DNA of 64,000 nucleotides from Eretmocerus hayati. Its lineage: Eukaryota > Arthropoda > Insecta > Hymenoptera > Aphelinidae. Where the stretch lies: contig CM056744.1 in assembly GCA_029851415.1 (NCBI GenBank), positions 66,458,172 through 66,522,171 of the forward strand. The letters run 5' to 3'. The first letter of the stretch is position 1, and every line of letters begins with the position of its first letter. Below the pieces are notes generated by a model. That model made no database searches and was not told the DNA's origin. It saw only the letters and a program-made list of their open reading frames with translations. Shown in pieces: positions 33,201-45,228 of this stretch. The position numbers were made by a program, and so were the translations under genes.

Positions 33201-33960
33201 AATGTGTTGGTTCCCAGCATACCTTGCTGACCGGTGCTAGGCGTTCATTGATGGCGGAATGATTTCTGACTGGATAAATTTTACTGCAGGTATTCCACAA
33301 GGATCAGTTCCGGGTCCACTCTTGTTTTCCATCCCCATCAATGCCTTGCCTTGAGTCCTACGTTACTCCGAGCATATGATATACGCCGATGACACACAGA
33401 TCTATAATAGTTGCTACCGCTTCGAGATTGGGGAGACAGTCGGATTCATTGAGGGAGACGCACATGCCATCCATTTGTGGGCTATCGCCGACGGTTTGAG
33501 TTTGAACCGCAAGAAAACGAAAGTCATAATCCTTGGCAGTGCCGGAAACCTTCGACTCCTGAGAATGAGTGCACTCTCTCCAATAAGTATTGACGGTACG
33601 CCTATGGAGTTTGTGTCTGAGGTAGAGAATCTCGATATCTGGATAACAGCTGGCCTGTCCTGGAAGAAACACGTTTCTCGAATCTGCCGAAAAGTTTTTG
33701 GGAAATCGCGCCAACTTTGCCCGCATCAACATGCATTCTCCTTTCCTTCACTCGAATCCGTTATCTGAACTCCCATCCTCCCTGACTTCGGTTATGCCTT
33801 GTCCACCATAACCTCACTGGCGAGCAGAATACGTTTCTCCAGGGTGCTCAAAACGCATGCACTCGTTTCGTATTTGGTAACATTCCTTGGCGCGAGCATG
33901 TACTCCCTATCACGTACGATTAGGATGGCTCCCGGTGAAGGCGCGTAGACGATAATTCTT
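33201..33960 (+). pseudogene. L-family RT fragment (copy D), broken
   Basis: Reads as the RT palm and thumb of the L/M family: LADRC then a TAG where L has CAG, DGGMISDWINFTAGIPQGS, MIYADDTQIYNS and LSWKKHVSRICRKVFG. Further stops and frameshifts follow (TGA at 33766), and the sequence fades by about 33960, where a different repeat family begins. It has no 3' UTR or tail, so the 3' side was lost by rearrangement after insertion. Confidence 0.8.
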
Positions 33961-33965
33961 GCACA

Positions 33966-34338
33966 TTGCATGAATGGATTCATCGTTCTTTTGAGCCAAT
34001 TATCACCGCCCTACTCGGGCGGCCATGACGATTTGACGAATGGCGAACTGCGACCTTCGAGGCTCCACTTTCATAGTAGCTGCATCACGAAGGGATCTCT
34101 CATTCTTCCTGACTTTTTATTTCTTCATTGGAAGATGGACCAAGAGATGAAAAAGTGCTCCCTCGGGCGGGACTTGAACCTCACAATCACCGGTACTCCG
34201 GACCGGCGCTCTAATCAATTAGACCATCGAGGCGATTGCGAATTAAGTCGCTCAGGGTAGCCTCTTCTCATATATTTTGCCAATCTTTTGATACGGTCAA
34301 TCAAGGAAACATGATCCTTCAAATATGCGATATATACC
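33966..34338 (-). repeat. tRNA-related SINE-like repeat, copy 1 (partial)
   Basis: On the minus strand 34235-34163 is tRNA-like: GGTCTAATTGATTAGAGCG (A-box region), an anticodon arm CCGGT-CCGGAGT-ACCGG, then GGTTCAAGTCCCGCC (B box). The rest matches copy 3 (34484-34918) in reverse. It lacks the outer ~90 bp seen in copies 2 and 3 and joins copy D there. Confidence 0.6.
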
Positions 34339-34483
34339 CACAAGGTAGATCTCGTCGATATTTTGACTCTTTCGCTGGATTCGATGGAATACATTGGACG
34401 AATGAATTTATCGTTCTTTCGAGCCACTTATGATCTCCGTGTCCAGGTGGCGATCACGGTTTGACAAATTTCAAACTGCGACC
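34339..34483 (-). repeat. SINE-like repeat, copy 2 (fragment)
   Basis: Matches only the outer part of the unit (AGGTAGATCTCGTCGATATT to CAAACTGCGACCTT) and lacks the tRNA-like part. It follows copy 1 in tandem and meets copy 3 head-on. Confidence 0.55.
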
Positions 34484-34918
34484 TTATCGGTATCATTCGT
34501 ATATTTGACTGATCATGGTTCCTCGATTAACCGCATAGTGAGATCGGCTCAAGAGATGAGAGGAGGCTTCCCCGAGCGAGTAAATTCGCAATCGCCTCGG
34601 TGGTCTGATTGATTAGGACGCCGGCCCGGAGAACCGGAGATTACGGGGTCCGAGTTGAGGAAGAACTTTTTCATCTCTTGTTTCATCTTCCAATGAAAAA
34701 TCAAAAAATCCAAAAAAATGTCAAGTCCCTTCGTAATGCAGCCACTATGACAGTGGAGCCTCGAAGGTCGCAGTTTGACTTTTGTCAAACTGTGATCGCC
34801 ACCTGAGCGCAGCGATTATATGCGGCTCGAAAGAACGATGAATTCATTCATCAAATCGAGCGATAGAGTCAGAATATCGATGAGATCTACCTTACTCTTC
34901 TTCCAAGGTAGACAACAG
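34484..34918 (+). repeat. SINE-like repeat, copy 3 (complete, inverted)
   Basis: The full ~430-bp unit, with the tRNA-like head on the + strand at about 34592-34662 (GGTCTGATTGATTAGGACG, then CCGG-CCCGGAGAA-CCGG, then GGGGTCCGAGTTGAGG). Against copies 1 and 2 it forms a long inverted repeat around 34483. The T arm is degenerate, so it is not a working tRNA gene. Confidence 0.6.
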
Positions 34919-36257
34919 TGTAGCTGCGTGCGGAACTTCCCCACAGTAATGCTACTCCTGAGGCCACGGACTCGTATCGCAGCTTGCAGAAATTATTGAG
35001 CAGCCTTCCGAAGGCACGATATTTCAAACGAAGGGAGAGAAGACCAGTAGCTGGCTCGGAGTATAGCTGACTCGAGAACGAGAGCGAGAGTGAGGAAGGG
35101 AGTATATGGGATCATTGTGCATAAGAGTGAGTTAGAGAGGAAGAGGTTCGCCTGAAAGAGGGAGAGTGGCTGATCGGCAGTGAAAGGAATGGAGATGGGA
35201 TGGATCATGTGAGTTTTATGTTGGCACGAGGAATATGATTCTCTATATTCTTTCAATCAAGCGATGATCGTCCGTTGAACGTGATGAACGCGCGATGAAC
35301 GTGAATATCAAACGTGTTCGTTGAATGTATGTGTTGAACGTTTTCGTATGTGTATGTCCGTCCTGTGGGGGCCCCTGTATGTACCCGCAAAACCTGTTAG
35401 CTATAGGGTCCTGCGGGCAGGGAAACCGTGAATTACATTCTATCCGCAATCAATCATATTGGAGAGTGTGTACCCAATAGTTGTGGGCTAGCTAGCAATG
35501 CATACGTGCTAGCTCTACCCACCCGCATGTATTCGTTATAGCATCTGTATGGGAGACCGTTATAGGATCCACACGCAATGCATTTCATACGGAAAAGCAT
35601 GCAGGTGAGGCTTGCTTTACCCTACAATGCGTTTCATTGTGACATCTCGTAAGGAGGGAGGGAAGGAATTTGAGGAGGCAAGGAGTGAAGATGCGAAGAT
35701 TGATGTGGTGTTCTGTGTCCGTCTCGAGAAATATTGGAGATATATTTTTTTTGAGAAATATCATTCCGAATGAGCGATGATCATGGATCGTGCGTTAGAC
35801 TTGTGTCAACCGTGTGTGTGTGTTTGTGTGTGTGTGCGTGTGTGATCGTGTATGTGCCTTTGCCCTCCGCGCGCAAAGCATCCGAATGTTAGCGCAGCCA
35901 TGAGCACGGGTTATCGCATAGAGCGGACAATGGTTTTTTCATGAGCCCGTGAAAAGAACCGCAGCCAATGTATTCCATACGGGAACGGGTTAAATGATCC
36001 ATCCATGACGGAAAGCATGCAGTTGAGAAGCGCTATGTCAGCAATGCTTCTGATAGGAACCGGGCGTCATGTTATTCTTATGGGAGCGCATGTTTTCCAC
36101 TGCGTAGAAGTTGGGGAATCCCCGCTTAGCTTAGCTAGCGAGAAATATCATTTGAACCATCGAATATCATCCGATCCCGCGTTGGTCGTGTGTTTTGTGC
36201 CTCTGAGCCTTGATGCCTGTGGTGCACCTAGCACGGACAGGAAATCATCGAGAAAGA
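34919..36257. other. No gene seen
   Basis: Bases 35.03-35.2 kb are purine-rich on the + strand, there is a GAACGTGATGAACGCG repeat near 35280, and a short (TG)n lies near 35812-35840. Nothing coding is recognised. Confidence 0.45.
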
Positions 36258-36604
36258 TTGATCGATCGATTGATGTTCTTTATTTGTCCGGGGATGAAAG
36301 TTCCAATCACATACTCTTACATATGTCTATTAAAATATAAATACAAGCGTGAGAAGGAAATATCTGTATACATAAATACCGGTTTGGTCAAGGACACTAG
36401 GTATCACAATTAGTGATTTGTGATGGCGAATACACTCGGAATACTCATGATTCAAGAGTGCGAAATTGCTAAAAGAAAAGGGGTAAGGGCTCACAGTCTC
36501 ATCACAGTTTTGGTCCATCAGTCTGGTGACGAAAGGTCACATATATATGAATTTCAATCCACAGTAGATCCCAACCCATCACTGGTTGGAATAGTGCTTT
36601 AAAA

Positions 36605-36605
<1 letters not shown>
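36258..36605 (-). mobile_element. 3'-UTR-only CR1/Jockey-like fragment (copy U)
   Basis: In sense orientation: GTGACCTTTCGTCACCAGAC, the box CCTTGACCAAA, a minimal hairpin TCC-CC-GGA, AATAAAG and an ATCAATCGATCG tail. It ends near a short GAGAAAGA (36250-36257) on the left; the right flank is (GA)n. It is closest to C and N. Confidence 0.7.

Positions 36606-36644
<39 letters not shown>
36606..36644. repeat. (GA)n between copies U and E
   Basis: About nineteen GA units. Confidence 0.95.
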
Positions 36645-36647
<3 letters not shown>

Positions 36648-36929
36648 ATTGATTGATTGATTGATTGATTCATTCATTTAGGTTTTATTAAGGACGGGGG
36701 GTAAAAACCCCATTCGCCCACATAACAAGTGTACAAGCATACTACATAGAGAATAATAAATGTGAATTCAAAAATATACATATGAGGTGTCTAATAAAAT
36801 AAGGAAACGGTATTCATTACATTGAAGTGCTTAGGGAATATTTCCATCCATTGACGTTATCTCGAGATGTAATTCAGAGGGGGAGCTCTCAAAACAGAAA
36901 TTTGATTGTGTTCACTATGAAGGCTGATG

Positions 36930-39165
36930 AAGAGTATCGCGCAACGGTAGGGGGATGGCCTCTCGGCCTTCACAGGATGCACACTTGAACCAATCATCAC
37001 GATCTCGATCTCGCAAAAAATTCAAGAGTGTGGTTTTCAAAGTATCCAGGCTCAGCTCAAAGTTCAAACATGGAAGTTGATTAAGAAGGTGTGAGGCTCG
37101 GATAGTGAAGGACTGGTTGAGGGCTTCTGTTCGGGAGAGCGATAGGTGAAGGAGGCTTTGTTTTTCCTCTCGGTTTGGCGTAGGCTGGGATTTTCAGTAG
37201 CAAGAGAAAACTTAGACCTCAGGAATGTTGGTTGATTATACTTGATGATAGCGAGCGCAAGAGATCCGAGCAGATATTCTCTGCGGCTCTCAGCAGAGAG
37301 CCAATCAAGACTGACACGATAGGGTGTAACAATAGCCTGTCGAGGGATATTCCCATAGATGAATCTTATGCAGACATTGTGTAGACGATGTAGCTTCAAG
37401 TTTTGTTCCTTGGTTAAGCCGGTAAGCAATGCTGAGCCATAATCGAGATATGGGAGTACCGAGCTACTCACAATAGGACGTGTATCCGAGGGTGTCTTAG
37501 GGGCAGATATCTTCGATAGAGGAATAATTGAAGCTCGTTTCCAAGAAGTGGAAAAATAGCCTGACGAGAGAGACTCGTTATACACGCGTGTGAGGTGTGA
37601 CTGTATGGCAGGAAAAGCTAACTTGGTCATAGAGGAAGAAATCTCGTCCGCGCCCATACCCCTAGACTTGCTGTCAGAAAAAGCTTGAAAAACGTCAGTT
37701 TCACTCACTAGTGAGAAGTCAAATGTTGGGATATCCGAGGGCAACGGCATGGAACAGATGCGTTCGACTTCTTCGTCTTTTAGTGCATTACCTATGCTCG
37801 TTACGGTAGCATGAAGTTGGTTCAGTGTTTTTGAATCGAACAAATCTAGAGGGGACAAGCGGGGACGAGAGACTATTCCCAGCTTCCGAAGTTCGCTCCA
37901 TCTGGATTTAGAGTCTGATGCAGATGACACCCTGTCAGCGATATACGCGTTCTCGGCATTATTCAATTGACTTTTGACTTCTGCACGTTTCTACGGTACT
38001 CAAACAAGAGATCTTGCGATTTTGTGCGACTAGCAGTACGAAACAATTTGTCACGCTGATCCATGAGCGGACGAATTTCAGCTGACACCCAGGGTTTTTT
38101 TGAGGAGGTGCCATTGAAGTTTCTCATGGGTGCTAGCTGATCGAAGGCTTCAAGTGTGGCGCTGATGATCGAATTTACAGCATCATCTAGGTGGCTCTTA
38201 GCAAAATCAAAATAGACGGGGGAGCTTAGGTCTATGGGTCTTAGAATAGCATTATTACTAGGGCTTAGAATAGAATTGTGTCGAATATTTACAGGGGACT
38301 TGAAGGGAAGAGCAGCGGTAGGCAGGAGTTCTGTCGTGCGTAGTCTACACAGTGAGAATTAGGGTTTTGGTCTGTCACGGGAAGGATCTGATCGATCTCG
38401 GGCAGCTTGTTTCCGATCAGATCCAGTAGCTGAGGTTGACTTATCTTTGAAAGATTCCTCACAGAGATGGGTTTTGCAGGAATAACTAGCGTTTTAATAC
38501 TGTAGTCCATTTCTATAAAATCATGTCCAGCAGCAAAGGGGGATTCAGATTTCCTGTGTACAATGAAGGCCGTTCTATTTCGAACTAGAAAAAGGTCCAA
38601 GCGAGTGTGATGCAAAATTTTATCTTTTCCAATCGCATGATGCGTGGGAGCTGAATAGACAAGATGTAGTAAATGGGCACTGTACAGATCTTTGAATGAT
38701 AATGACTCAAAAGTATTGGCTGCCATATTGAGATTGAAATCACCAGTTACAATAGAGTGTTCATAAGGAGGGAGAAGTGGAGATAAGACGTCCATGAATT
38801 CAAGTGGGTATGCTGCAGAAGGTCTCCGGTATACAACAGAGAAGAGTAATTTTGAGTTACTCCAATTTATTTCAGCAATTACATACTCGGGGGTATTATT
38901 GAATTGAGGATCAGATTGGTGTAAGATTGTAACAATGAATTCAGATCTGGCATAAAATCCCACTCCGCCACCTTCCTTGCCAACTCTATCGTGCCGAAAA
39001 ACATTATAACCAGGGATATTATAGGGATCAAATGAGGCATTCGGCCCTAAAAAAGTCTCAGATACAGCCACGATATCATAGCGATGACTTGACATCTGCA
39101 CCTCAAGGAGGTTGAAGTTTGCAGTGAACCGGTTCAGGTTGATGTGACCGACAGTGATATGAGAT
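36930..39165 (-). pseudogene. Copy E ORF2, missing the RT palm
   Basis: The endonuclease is well kept (VGHINLNRF, IVAVSETFLG, VTGDFNLNMA, HTRLDLFLVR, AGHDFIEMDY) down to 38289. The linker continues in another frame (38280-37970) and then 37966-37064. In that last frame the RT motif SDTRPIV is joined in frame to SSSVLPYLDYGSALLTGL, a segment that in relatives lies ~300 residues further on. The motifs FDFSKAFD, PQGS and YADD are therefore absent. After 37085 the C-terminus continues in another frame (LNFLRDRDRDDWFK). This product cannot reverse-transcribe. Confidence 0.8.
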
Positions 39166-39215
39166 CTTGAAAAAGGGACAGGAAGAATAGGGGTCCGTGA
39201 CAGATCAGCAAAGTC

Positions 39216-40331
39216 TTATGCATCTGCATCCATGCGCTCATCGCGTTGATTTGGCACAAGAGGGATGAAATCATCTTGGTTGAGGATGGGAATGAGGTTA
39301 GCTCGAGGCGCAGGTCTTATCAAAACGGTCAGGTTCTGCACAATTGGCCTCAGGTACCCAAGTTCTCTAGATTCAATTAATGCCGTACGCCAAATTTCAT
39401 AAACTTGTGGAGGCAGAACAGGATTCAGGTAAATCTTGGCATTCCCTCCCAAGCCGAAAATATCCTGAGCGGTTTTGTCCTTCAGACCCGAGGCTTTCAA
39501 CAGAACAAATTCGCGAACAGTGGAGGAGCAGAACTTGGCAACTAGGGCAATTTTCGCGATATTTTGTATTCGAGACGAACTGTTTGTAGCACGCGGGTCA
39601 GCACCAGGCTGAGCAGTAGGCATGCGAGAGGGGGGTGCCGTCCATCGCCTTATAGACAGGATTGTTCCTACATGGTCAGCGCAATCGATTGCTTTTAAAA
39701 CTTGAGCAAGAGTGACTTTATCGGGAGTAACAACTGAATCTGGAATTCCAGAAATTCGAATTTCACAGGGGTCAACTTGGGTTCGTGTAGCGATAAAATC
39801 TGCGCGTAAGTTAGCAAATGCACGTGCATGTTCTTCCTCGTTATTTGTTAGACGTGACTCTATTGTTGTTAATTGCGTTTTGAGGGATGAGTGGGATGTC
39901 TCGAGCAAAAAACCAAGTTTCTTCAAGTGGTTAGGAATCTCCGGATCATCCTGGAATTTTTGCGCTTCAGACTCAGAAGGTTGAGACATACTTATAGATT
40001 CAAGTGATTCTACTTCTGTCGACGGTAAGGTCTGTCGAAATTTGACTCGAGAGTCGGACAGCTGAGGTGGTGATGTAGCAGACCGTTTACGAGAGGTGCC
40101 AGCGGTCGGCAGCGGAGCAGACGATGACTCAATGACGAAAGATGTTTGCTGAATTTTCCGCGAAACATAGGTGTTACACTCGTACGCGTTTGTTGACGCT
40201 CCACTGAAATCGGGGCAACAAGGAAGGTGAGCTGAACCGGCACAATTAATACACTGAATTGAGGGCTCCCCGCTTTTCACAACAATATTGCACAGTAGAC
40301 AAGAGTTTTTTGCGGCACCGAAGTTCATCAC
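39216..40331 (-). CDS. Copy E ORF1, PHD-like finger and RRM-like domain
   Basis: 371 residues, intact, starting MMNFGAAKNSC. Residues ~11-50 form a Cys/His-rich finger (CLLCNIV ... CINCAGSAHLPCCPDFSG) like the PHD-type fingers of some CR1 ORF1 proteins. Residues ~140-195 form a coiled coil (LKTQLTTIESRLTNNEEEH). The C-terminal ~170 residues (EIRISGIPDSVVTPDKV ... REFVLLKASGLKDK ... IYLNPVLPP) have the layout of an RNA-binding fold and resemble the single ORF of copy P. Expected role is binding element RNA. No stop interrupts it although ORF2 is broken. Confidence 0.75.
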   Translation of the reverse strand: MMNFGAAKNSCLLCNIVVKSGEPSIQCINCAGSAHLPCCPDFSGASTNAYECNTYVSRKIQQTSFVIESSSAPLPTAGTSRKRSATSPPQLSDSRVKFRQTLPSTEVESLESISMSQPSESEAQKFQDDPEIPNHLKKLGFLLETSHSSLKTQLTTIESRLTNNEEEHARAFANLRADFIATRTQVDPCEIRISGIPDSVVTPDKVTLAQVLKAIDCADHVGTILSIRRWTAPPSRMPTAQPGADPRATNSSSRIQNIAKIALVAKFCSSTVREFVLLKASGLKDKTAQDIFGLGGNAKIYLNPVLPPQVYEIWRTALIESRELGYLRPIVQNLTVLIRPAPRANLIPILNQDDFIPLVPNQRDERMDADA

Positions 40332-40759
40332 TCACACTCGCGCGTAGGTCAGCTGTTGACAGTGTTGGTGTCTGGATGCATTCAGTCAAGGAGTAGAGTC
40401 TTGAATGGTTGACGTGGCGCCATCTAGATGTTTGTAGCTCAACCAAGTTGTCGTGATGGAAGTTATCCTGCGATTATAGTGATGACGATGTTATAGCTTG
40501 TTACACAGGGGCGCTGCTGCTGTGCAATGATGTGGTAAAATTCTCTCGCGTTGTCTTGTAACTAACCTCCAAATTCTGAGGTAAATCAGACACCCTGGCT
40601 CAGAATATGCGAGCCCAGCCGTGTATGCTCGCGAATGCAGGAGCCAGTAGGTGCCCAATTCACCTAAAACAGATTTCCGCTCGGAAAAGTACAAAAAACT
40701 GTATTCATTGGCTGAGAACACCAGAGCTTAATGAACGTCGACTGCTTATACTCACAGCG

Positions 40760-40761
<2 letters not shown>

Positions 40762-40793
<32 letters not shown>
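40762..40793. repeat. (GA)n between copies E and F
   Basis: About sixteen GA units. Confidence 0.95.
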
Positions 40794-40796
<3 letters not shown>

Positions 40797-42361
40797 GAAG
40801 GAGTGATAATAGCGGCTTTCGCGGACGACGCGGGGCTCATAGTCTGGTCCAACAACGAGGAACTCTTGGGTAAACGCGCAAACGAGGCGCTGGCCCGAGT
40901 CTACGAGTGGATGATCAGCAGGCTCCTAGAGATTGCTGTCAAGAAGTGCGAAGCAATCGTGGTCACAAGACGCAGGAAGTTTGACGTGCCCCACTTTTAC
41001 ATCAACGGGCAAGAGATCCCACGCAAGACAGAGCTGAAATACCTCGGCGTATGGCTTGACGACAAGTGGTCGTTCAAGAAGCACATCCAGGAGGCCGCCC
41101 AGAAAGCGAGCAGGGTTGGTGCGGCGCTTCAGCGGCTGATGCCGAATTTCGAGGGACCCAAGGAAAAGAGGCGCGCACTTCTCAACCCCGTCAGCACCTC
41201 TATCATGCTCTACGGTGCACCCGTGTGGGGAAAGAGAGTAGAGAAGACCATCATCGAGAAAAGGATGGGGCCTGTCCACCGGAGAGCGGCCCTGAGAAGT
41301 ATCCGTGCCTACCGCACCGTGTCAGGAGATGCGGCTTACGTATTGGCGAGTACACCGCCCATCCACTTGCTCGTCGCGGAGCGAGTGAGGATCTGGGACC
41401 GCCAGAAAGTGATCGGAGCCGAACGAGTACTCACTCCAATGATGAAGGAGATCATTCGCGACAACGAGAAGGAAACCACCCTTGAGCATTGGCAAACTGA
41501 GTGGGATTCGTCATTTGCAAATGGCAGATGGACGCACCCGCTGATCCGTGACGTAGCCAAATGGACGGAAAGCACCCACGGAGAGATAGATTACTGGACG
41601 ACGCAAGCACTGAGTGACCACGGTTGCTTCGGTGCCTATCTGACCCGGTTCAAGAAGAGGACATCCCCAGCATGCCAGTCATGCGGGGACAACTGGGATG
41701 ACGCTGAACACGCCCTGTTCACGTGCAACGACACACAAAGAGAGCGCGCCGAGTTGGATGGATGGCTGGGTGCTCAACTGACACCTGAGAACCTCGTCCC
41801 GTACTTACTTCGCAACCAGGAGACATGGGATAGAGTTACCGGATACATCAAGCTGGTGATGACCTGTAAGGAGGAGAAAGAGAGGGAGGTGAGGCGCCTC
41901 GATGCCGGTGAACTACAGTAAACCTGCCGATTCAAACAGAAGAGGTCCAAATGGTTCCAGGAGGAATACGATGGACTGGAGAGGGAAGGAAGAAGAGAGA
42001 AGATCGAAGAAAGAAGAAAGAAGAATGAAGAATGAAGAGATGGAAGAAGATCGAAGAAAGGGAAACAACACCTGCGAGTCGTGAGAAGAGAGACGCTCGA
42101 TCCTGAGCGCGGGACGCCGCCGGCCCTGAAGTAATGCTCACGCGGTGCCGGGGCCGGATTGGTAAGTTGGTGGATCTCTCCCTTGTCCAATGGCCGGCGC
42201 CAACGGAGAAGGAAGAGAGGGTTTACCCGGTTCGGATGGCCGTATCGATGCGGATTCCAGCCCGGGACTGTTGGGGAGGTGCTGGCCAGCCGTGTTTGGC
42301 TGACCGGTGCCTCTCCTTCGTACGTCGCAGCGTATTCGCCCTACAACCACCTTAAAAAAAA
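40794..42361 (+). mobile_element. 5'-truncated R1-like LINE (copy F)
   Basis: Starts inside ORF2 directly after (GA)n, keeps an open C-terminal reading frame and ends with the type-1 3' UTR (CAACACCTGCGAGTCG ... CGTACGTCGCAGCGTATTC), CCACCTT and a short A-run into (GA)n. Confidence 0.9.
40796..41921 (+). pseudogene. Copy F ORF2 C-terminal part (R1-like RT)
   Basis: Open for about 375 codons. It starts at the RT catalytic strand (IIAAFADDAGLIVW, with FADD in place of YADD as in K), runs through RRRKFDVPHFYINGQEIPRK, SIMLYGAPVWG and HWQTEWDSSFANGRWTH, and ends with the Cys/His motif CQSCGDNWDDAEHALFTC. It preserves the 44-bp segment that K has lost. The endonuclease and fingers are absent. Confidence 0.85.
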
Positions 42362-42380
42362 GAGAGAGAGCGAGAGAGAA
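42361..42380. repeat. (GA)n between copies F and G
   Basis: Short interrupted GA run (one GC interruption). Confidence 0.9.
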
Positions 42381-42775
42381 TGAATGAATCAATGGATGAA
42401 TGATAACCTTTATTCGCCCAAGGGCAAAAATACAAAAATACAGTAGCATAAGAAACATAGGTCACTCATACATAATAAATACATTAAGCTTATAAAAATT
42501 CGTCATTTTGAATCAGGCTCCATCACAGAAAGTGACTAGTCATCTTGAGGCATCGTAGGATGCATGAGAGTCATGGGAAAGAAAAAGAAGAAAAAGTCAC
42601 GTTTCCATATACATATATCAGTCTTGACGAGAAAGATTAAGGAAGAAGAAACATTCTTACGTTCTGGAAGACATATGAAAAAGACATGGACCCACAGTGA
42701 TATCACAGGAATCTCAGTTCGGTAGCGAGGAAGCCACGCATAACATCAATTGAAACGGCTCGTGCCTATCGTAGT

Positions 42776-45228
42776 TTACAGATTGAAATATTGTTTTTTC
42801 TCCACATTAATCCTCTGGGAAAATTGTGTCAACAGGAAGTCATATAAGGACCCTTCAAATGATGATATCTTCCCAAGCTGCCAAAAACTCGGAGGGAGAA
42901 AGTTCGACAGATGAGCACATTGGACCTGGAAAGATCTTCTCCTATATTCGAGTCTCATGTTGGGAACTTTGAGTACCCGCTCTTCTAGATCACCCCGTGC
43001 GGGGCGTTCGAATTGGTACCTGGTGAACATCGCAGCTAGGTAGCCAGGTTCTCCTAATTGCATGATCTTATGCATCAAGAGAGCCGCGAAGTACATCCTC
43101 CTCGAATCAGTACGTAACCAACCCAAAAGCTCCCTAAACGGGGTGATATGCTCGTTTCTCCTGAGGTCAAAAATATATCTCACACATGAATTGCTTAGTC
43201 TCTGTATCCTTTGCCGCTGTTCGTCCATGGCGTCGAGGTACACGACCGTGCAGTAATCTGAGTGCGGTTGAACCAATGACTCGACTAGGCGAATTCGTAG
43301 AGGTCTGGGGATACATGCCCTGAAAAAACAGACACCGTATAGGGCTCTGTTGACTTTCTTAGTCACTTGGTCAATGTGCGGTTTCAATGTCAATTCACTG
43401 TCAAGTGTAACACCAAGACTCACGACCGTATCACTGAACGGGATGAACTTTCCCTCCTGTATCTCAACCCCTGGCAAGTCGATTCTCTTCAGATCTTTGA
43501 TATTCCTCTCCGAACTGAAGTAGATTAACTTGATCTTGCCAGCGTTGAGACACGGTCCGGGACTTCTGGCTCACTCGGCAACTGGTCGTCTTATTTCGTC
43601 CAGCCGAGAAATACCTTCCCCGATCTCATTTTTCTCGATTTGGAGATGAATTTGGAGATCATCCGCATAAAATAGATGATGAAACGACTTTCCGTCTAGC
43701 GAACCAGCCAGGTCATTCACATACAAGCTGAAGAGGAGAGGCCCAAAAACGGACCCCTGTGGAACATTCAGATTGGTTTTGAGTCAATCAGATTTGCCTA
43801 CTTTAGAAGTGATTTGTTGGGTGCGACCTTGTGAATATGATTTTATTTATCCACAGTAGCACCAATCTTGAGAAGCCAAGATGTCGTAGATTCCTTAACA
43901 GCTTGGATGGTGAGATTGTGTCAAAAGCTTTAATAAAATCGAATAGTAGGAGCAGATTGATCTTCTTCCTGTCTATACCTCCTCTGATGTCGTCGGTCAA
44001 TTTTAACAAAGCTGTCTGGGTGCTATGGTGTTGCCCAAAACCAGTCTGGAAGCGGTCAAGTATCTTCTCGGTTTTCAAATACTCCGTGATTTGGTCATGT
44101 GCGATTTTTTCCAGGACCTTGGAGAGGAAGCACAGCAGCGCTATAGGACGGAAGTCCGAGACCGTTGATGGAGCAGCAGTCTTCTTTAATGCCATCAGCT
44201 GCGCTTGCTTTCAAGCCTCAGGAAAAATGCCACGAGCGAAAGAGGAGTTGAAAATATGTACAATAAGAGCACCAAGAGCCGGAAGAGCTTTCGCGATCAC
44301 GCTTTGGGGTATGCCATCCGCTCCACGGGCCTGTGAGGAGAAATGTTTAATAGCAAGGACTACATCATTTAAATTTGTGGGCTTAAATTCGAATCCCTCC
44401 TCCGGTGCCAAGTCAATATCGTCAATTGCTTCATTAATATTCCCGTGGGGCGAAACGGAAACTCCTGCAAAGTGTGCGTTCAACTCATTTGGTGTGAAGC
44501 CATGAAGTTCCTCCTCTTTGCTTCTGGGCCAGAGACCGAGATTGCGCATCTCCTTCCAAATGTTCTTCTTCTGATCGAGACCATCTGACAAATGGGTTTG
44601 AGTGAAGGAGTTATGCTCTTGTTCAATGCGCAAGTCGACCTCTTCGCTGAGCCGAAAGTATTCATTTTGAAGCTCAGGACACTTGCACTAGTTACGTTAA
44701 GCCGTTCCCAGCGCCTGCGCGTCGCGTTTCGCTCATTCATGAGTACCCTCAGCTCAGGACCAATCCAGGAAGCGACATTTTTACGCGGATTAATGGTTCT
44801 TCCAAGTGCTAATTCATCCATAACGGTCTGTAAATTTCCATTCAAGCAGTGAATTGCACCTTCCAAACTGGTTTCGGCATTTCCAAGAGCTGTCTAGTCA
44901 CAGCGAAGCAATCGGTCATTCAATATCCCCGGAGTGATGTTTAAAAAATCCCTGTAGGTAGAGGAATTTCTCGGCGGAGTGAAAGTAAAGACGTTGATGG
45001 TGACGTCAAGGACGGAGTGCCTGCCGAAACTGGGCAGGATACTGTTTTGAAAGTCAGTAATGCTGTGATTGTCATCTACATAAATGTGATCAATCCATGT
45101 ATGAGATGTATTGAGGGTGTTTTGGTGAGTCGGTCCATGCTGCACTATCTTCAAGGCAAGTTCTTTTGTTAGTGCAGTCAGTTCCTTGGTGTAGGGATGA
45201 GCTGTGTCGGACAAATCCGCGTTCAGAT
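42776..45228 (-). pseudogene. Copy G ORF2, frameshifted
   Basis: Pieces in several frames align with copy A ORF2: the endonuclease end (TWIDHIYVDDNHSITDFQNS, 45214-44894), linker (44633-44211), fingers and palm (FRPIALLCFLSKVLEKIAHD, 44195-43803), catalytic FYADDLQIHLQ near 43660, and the thumb to the end (43477-42776, VSLGVTLDSELTLKPHIDQ). At least four frame changes and stops separate them. Confidence 0.85.

Larger units (their letters stand above)
36645..40761 (-). mobile_element. CR1/Jockey-like LINE (copy E), RT core deleted
   Basis: The 3' end lies at the left: (AATC)n tail, AATAAAA, and hairpin GGGGT-TTTT-ACCCC. ORF2 and ORF1 follow on the minus strand, then ~430 bp of 5' UTR to the next (GA)n at 40762. 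Its overall length would suit a full copy, but about 0.9 kb of RT has been lost. Copies S and V belong to the same family. Confidence 0.85.

Noticed and set aside
34163..34235. tRNA gene on the minus strand
   Set aside because: D and anticodon arms can form, but the T stem and acceptor stem do not pair well and position 33 is not T; it belongs to a repeat with a second copy, so it is SINE-like.
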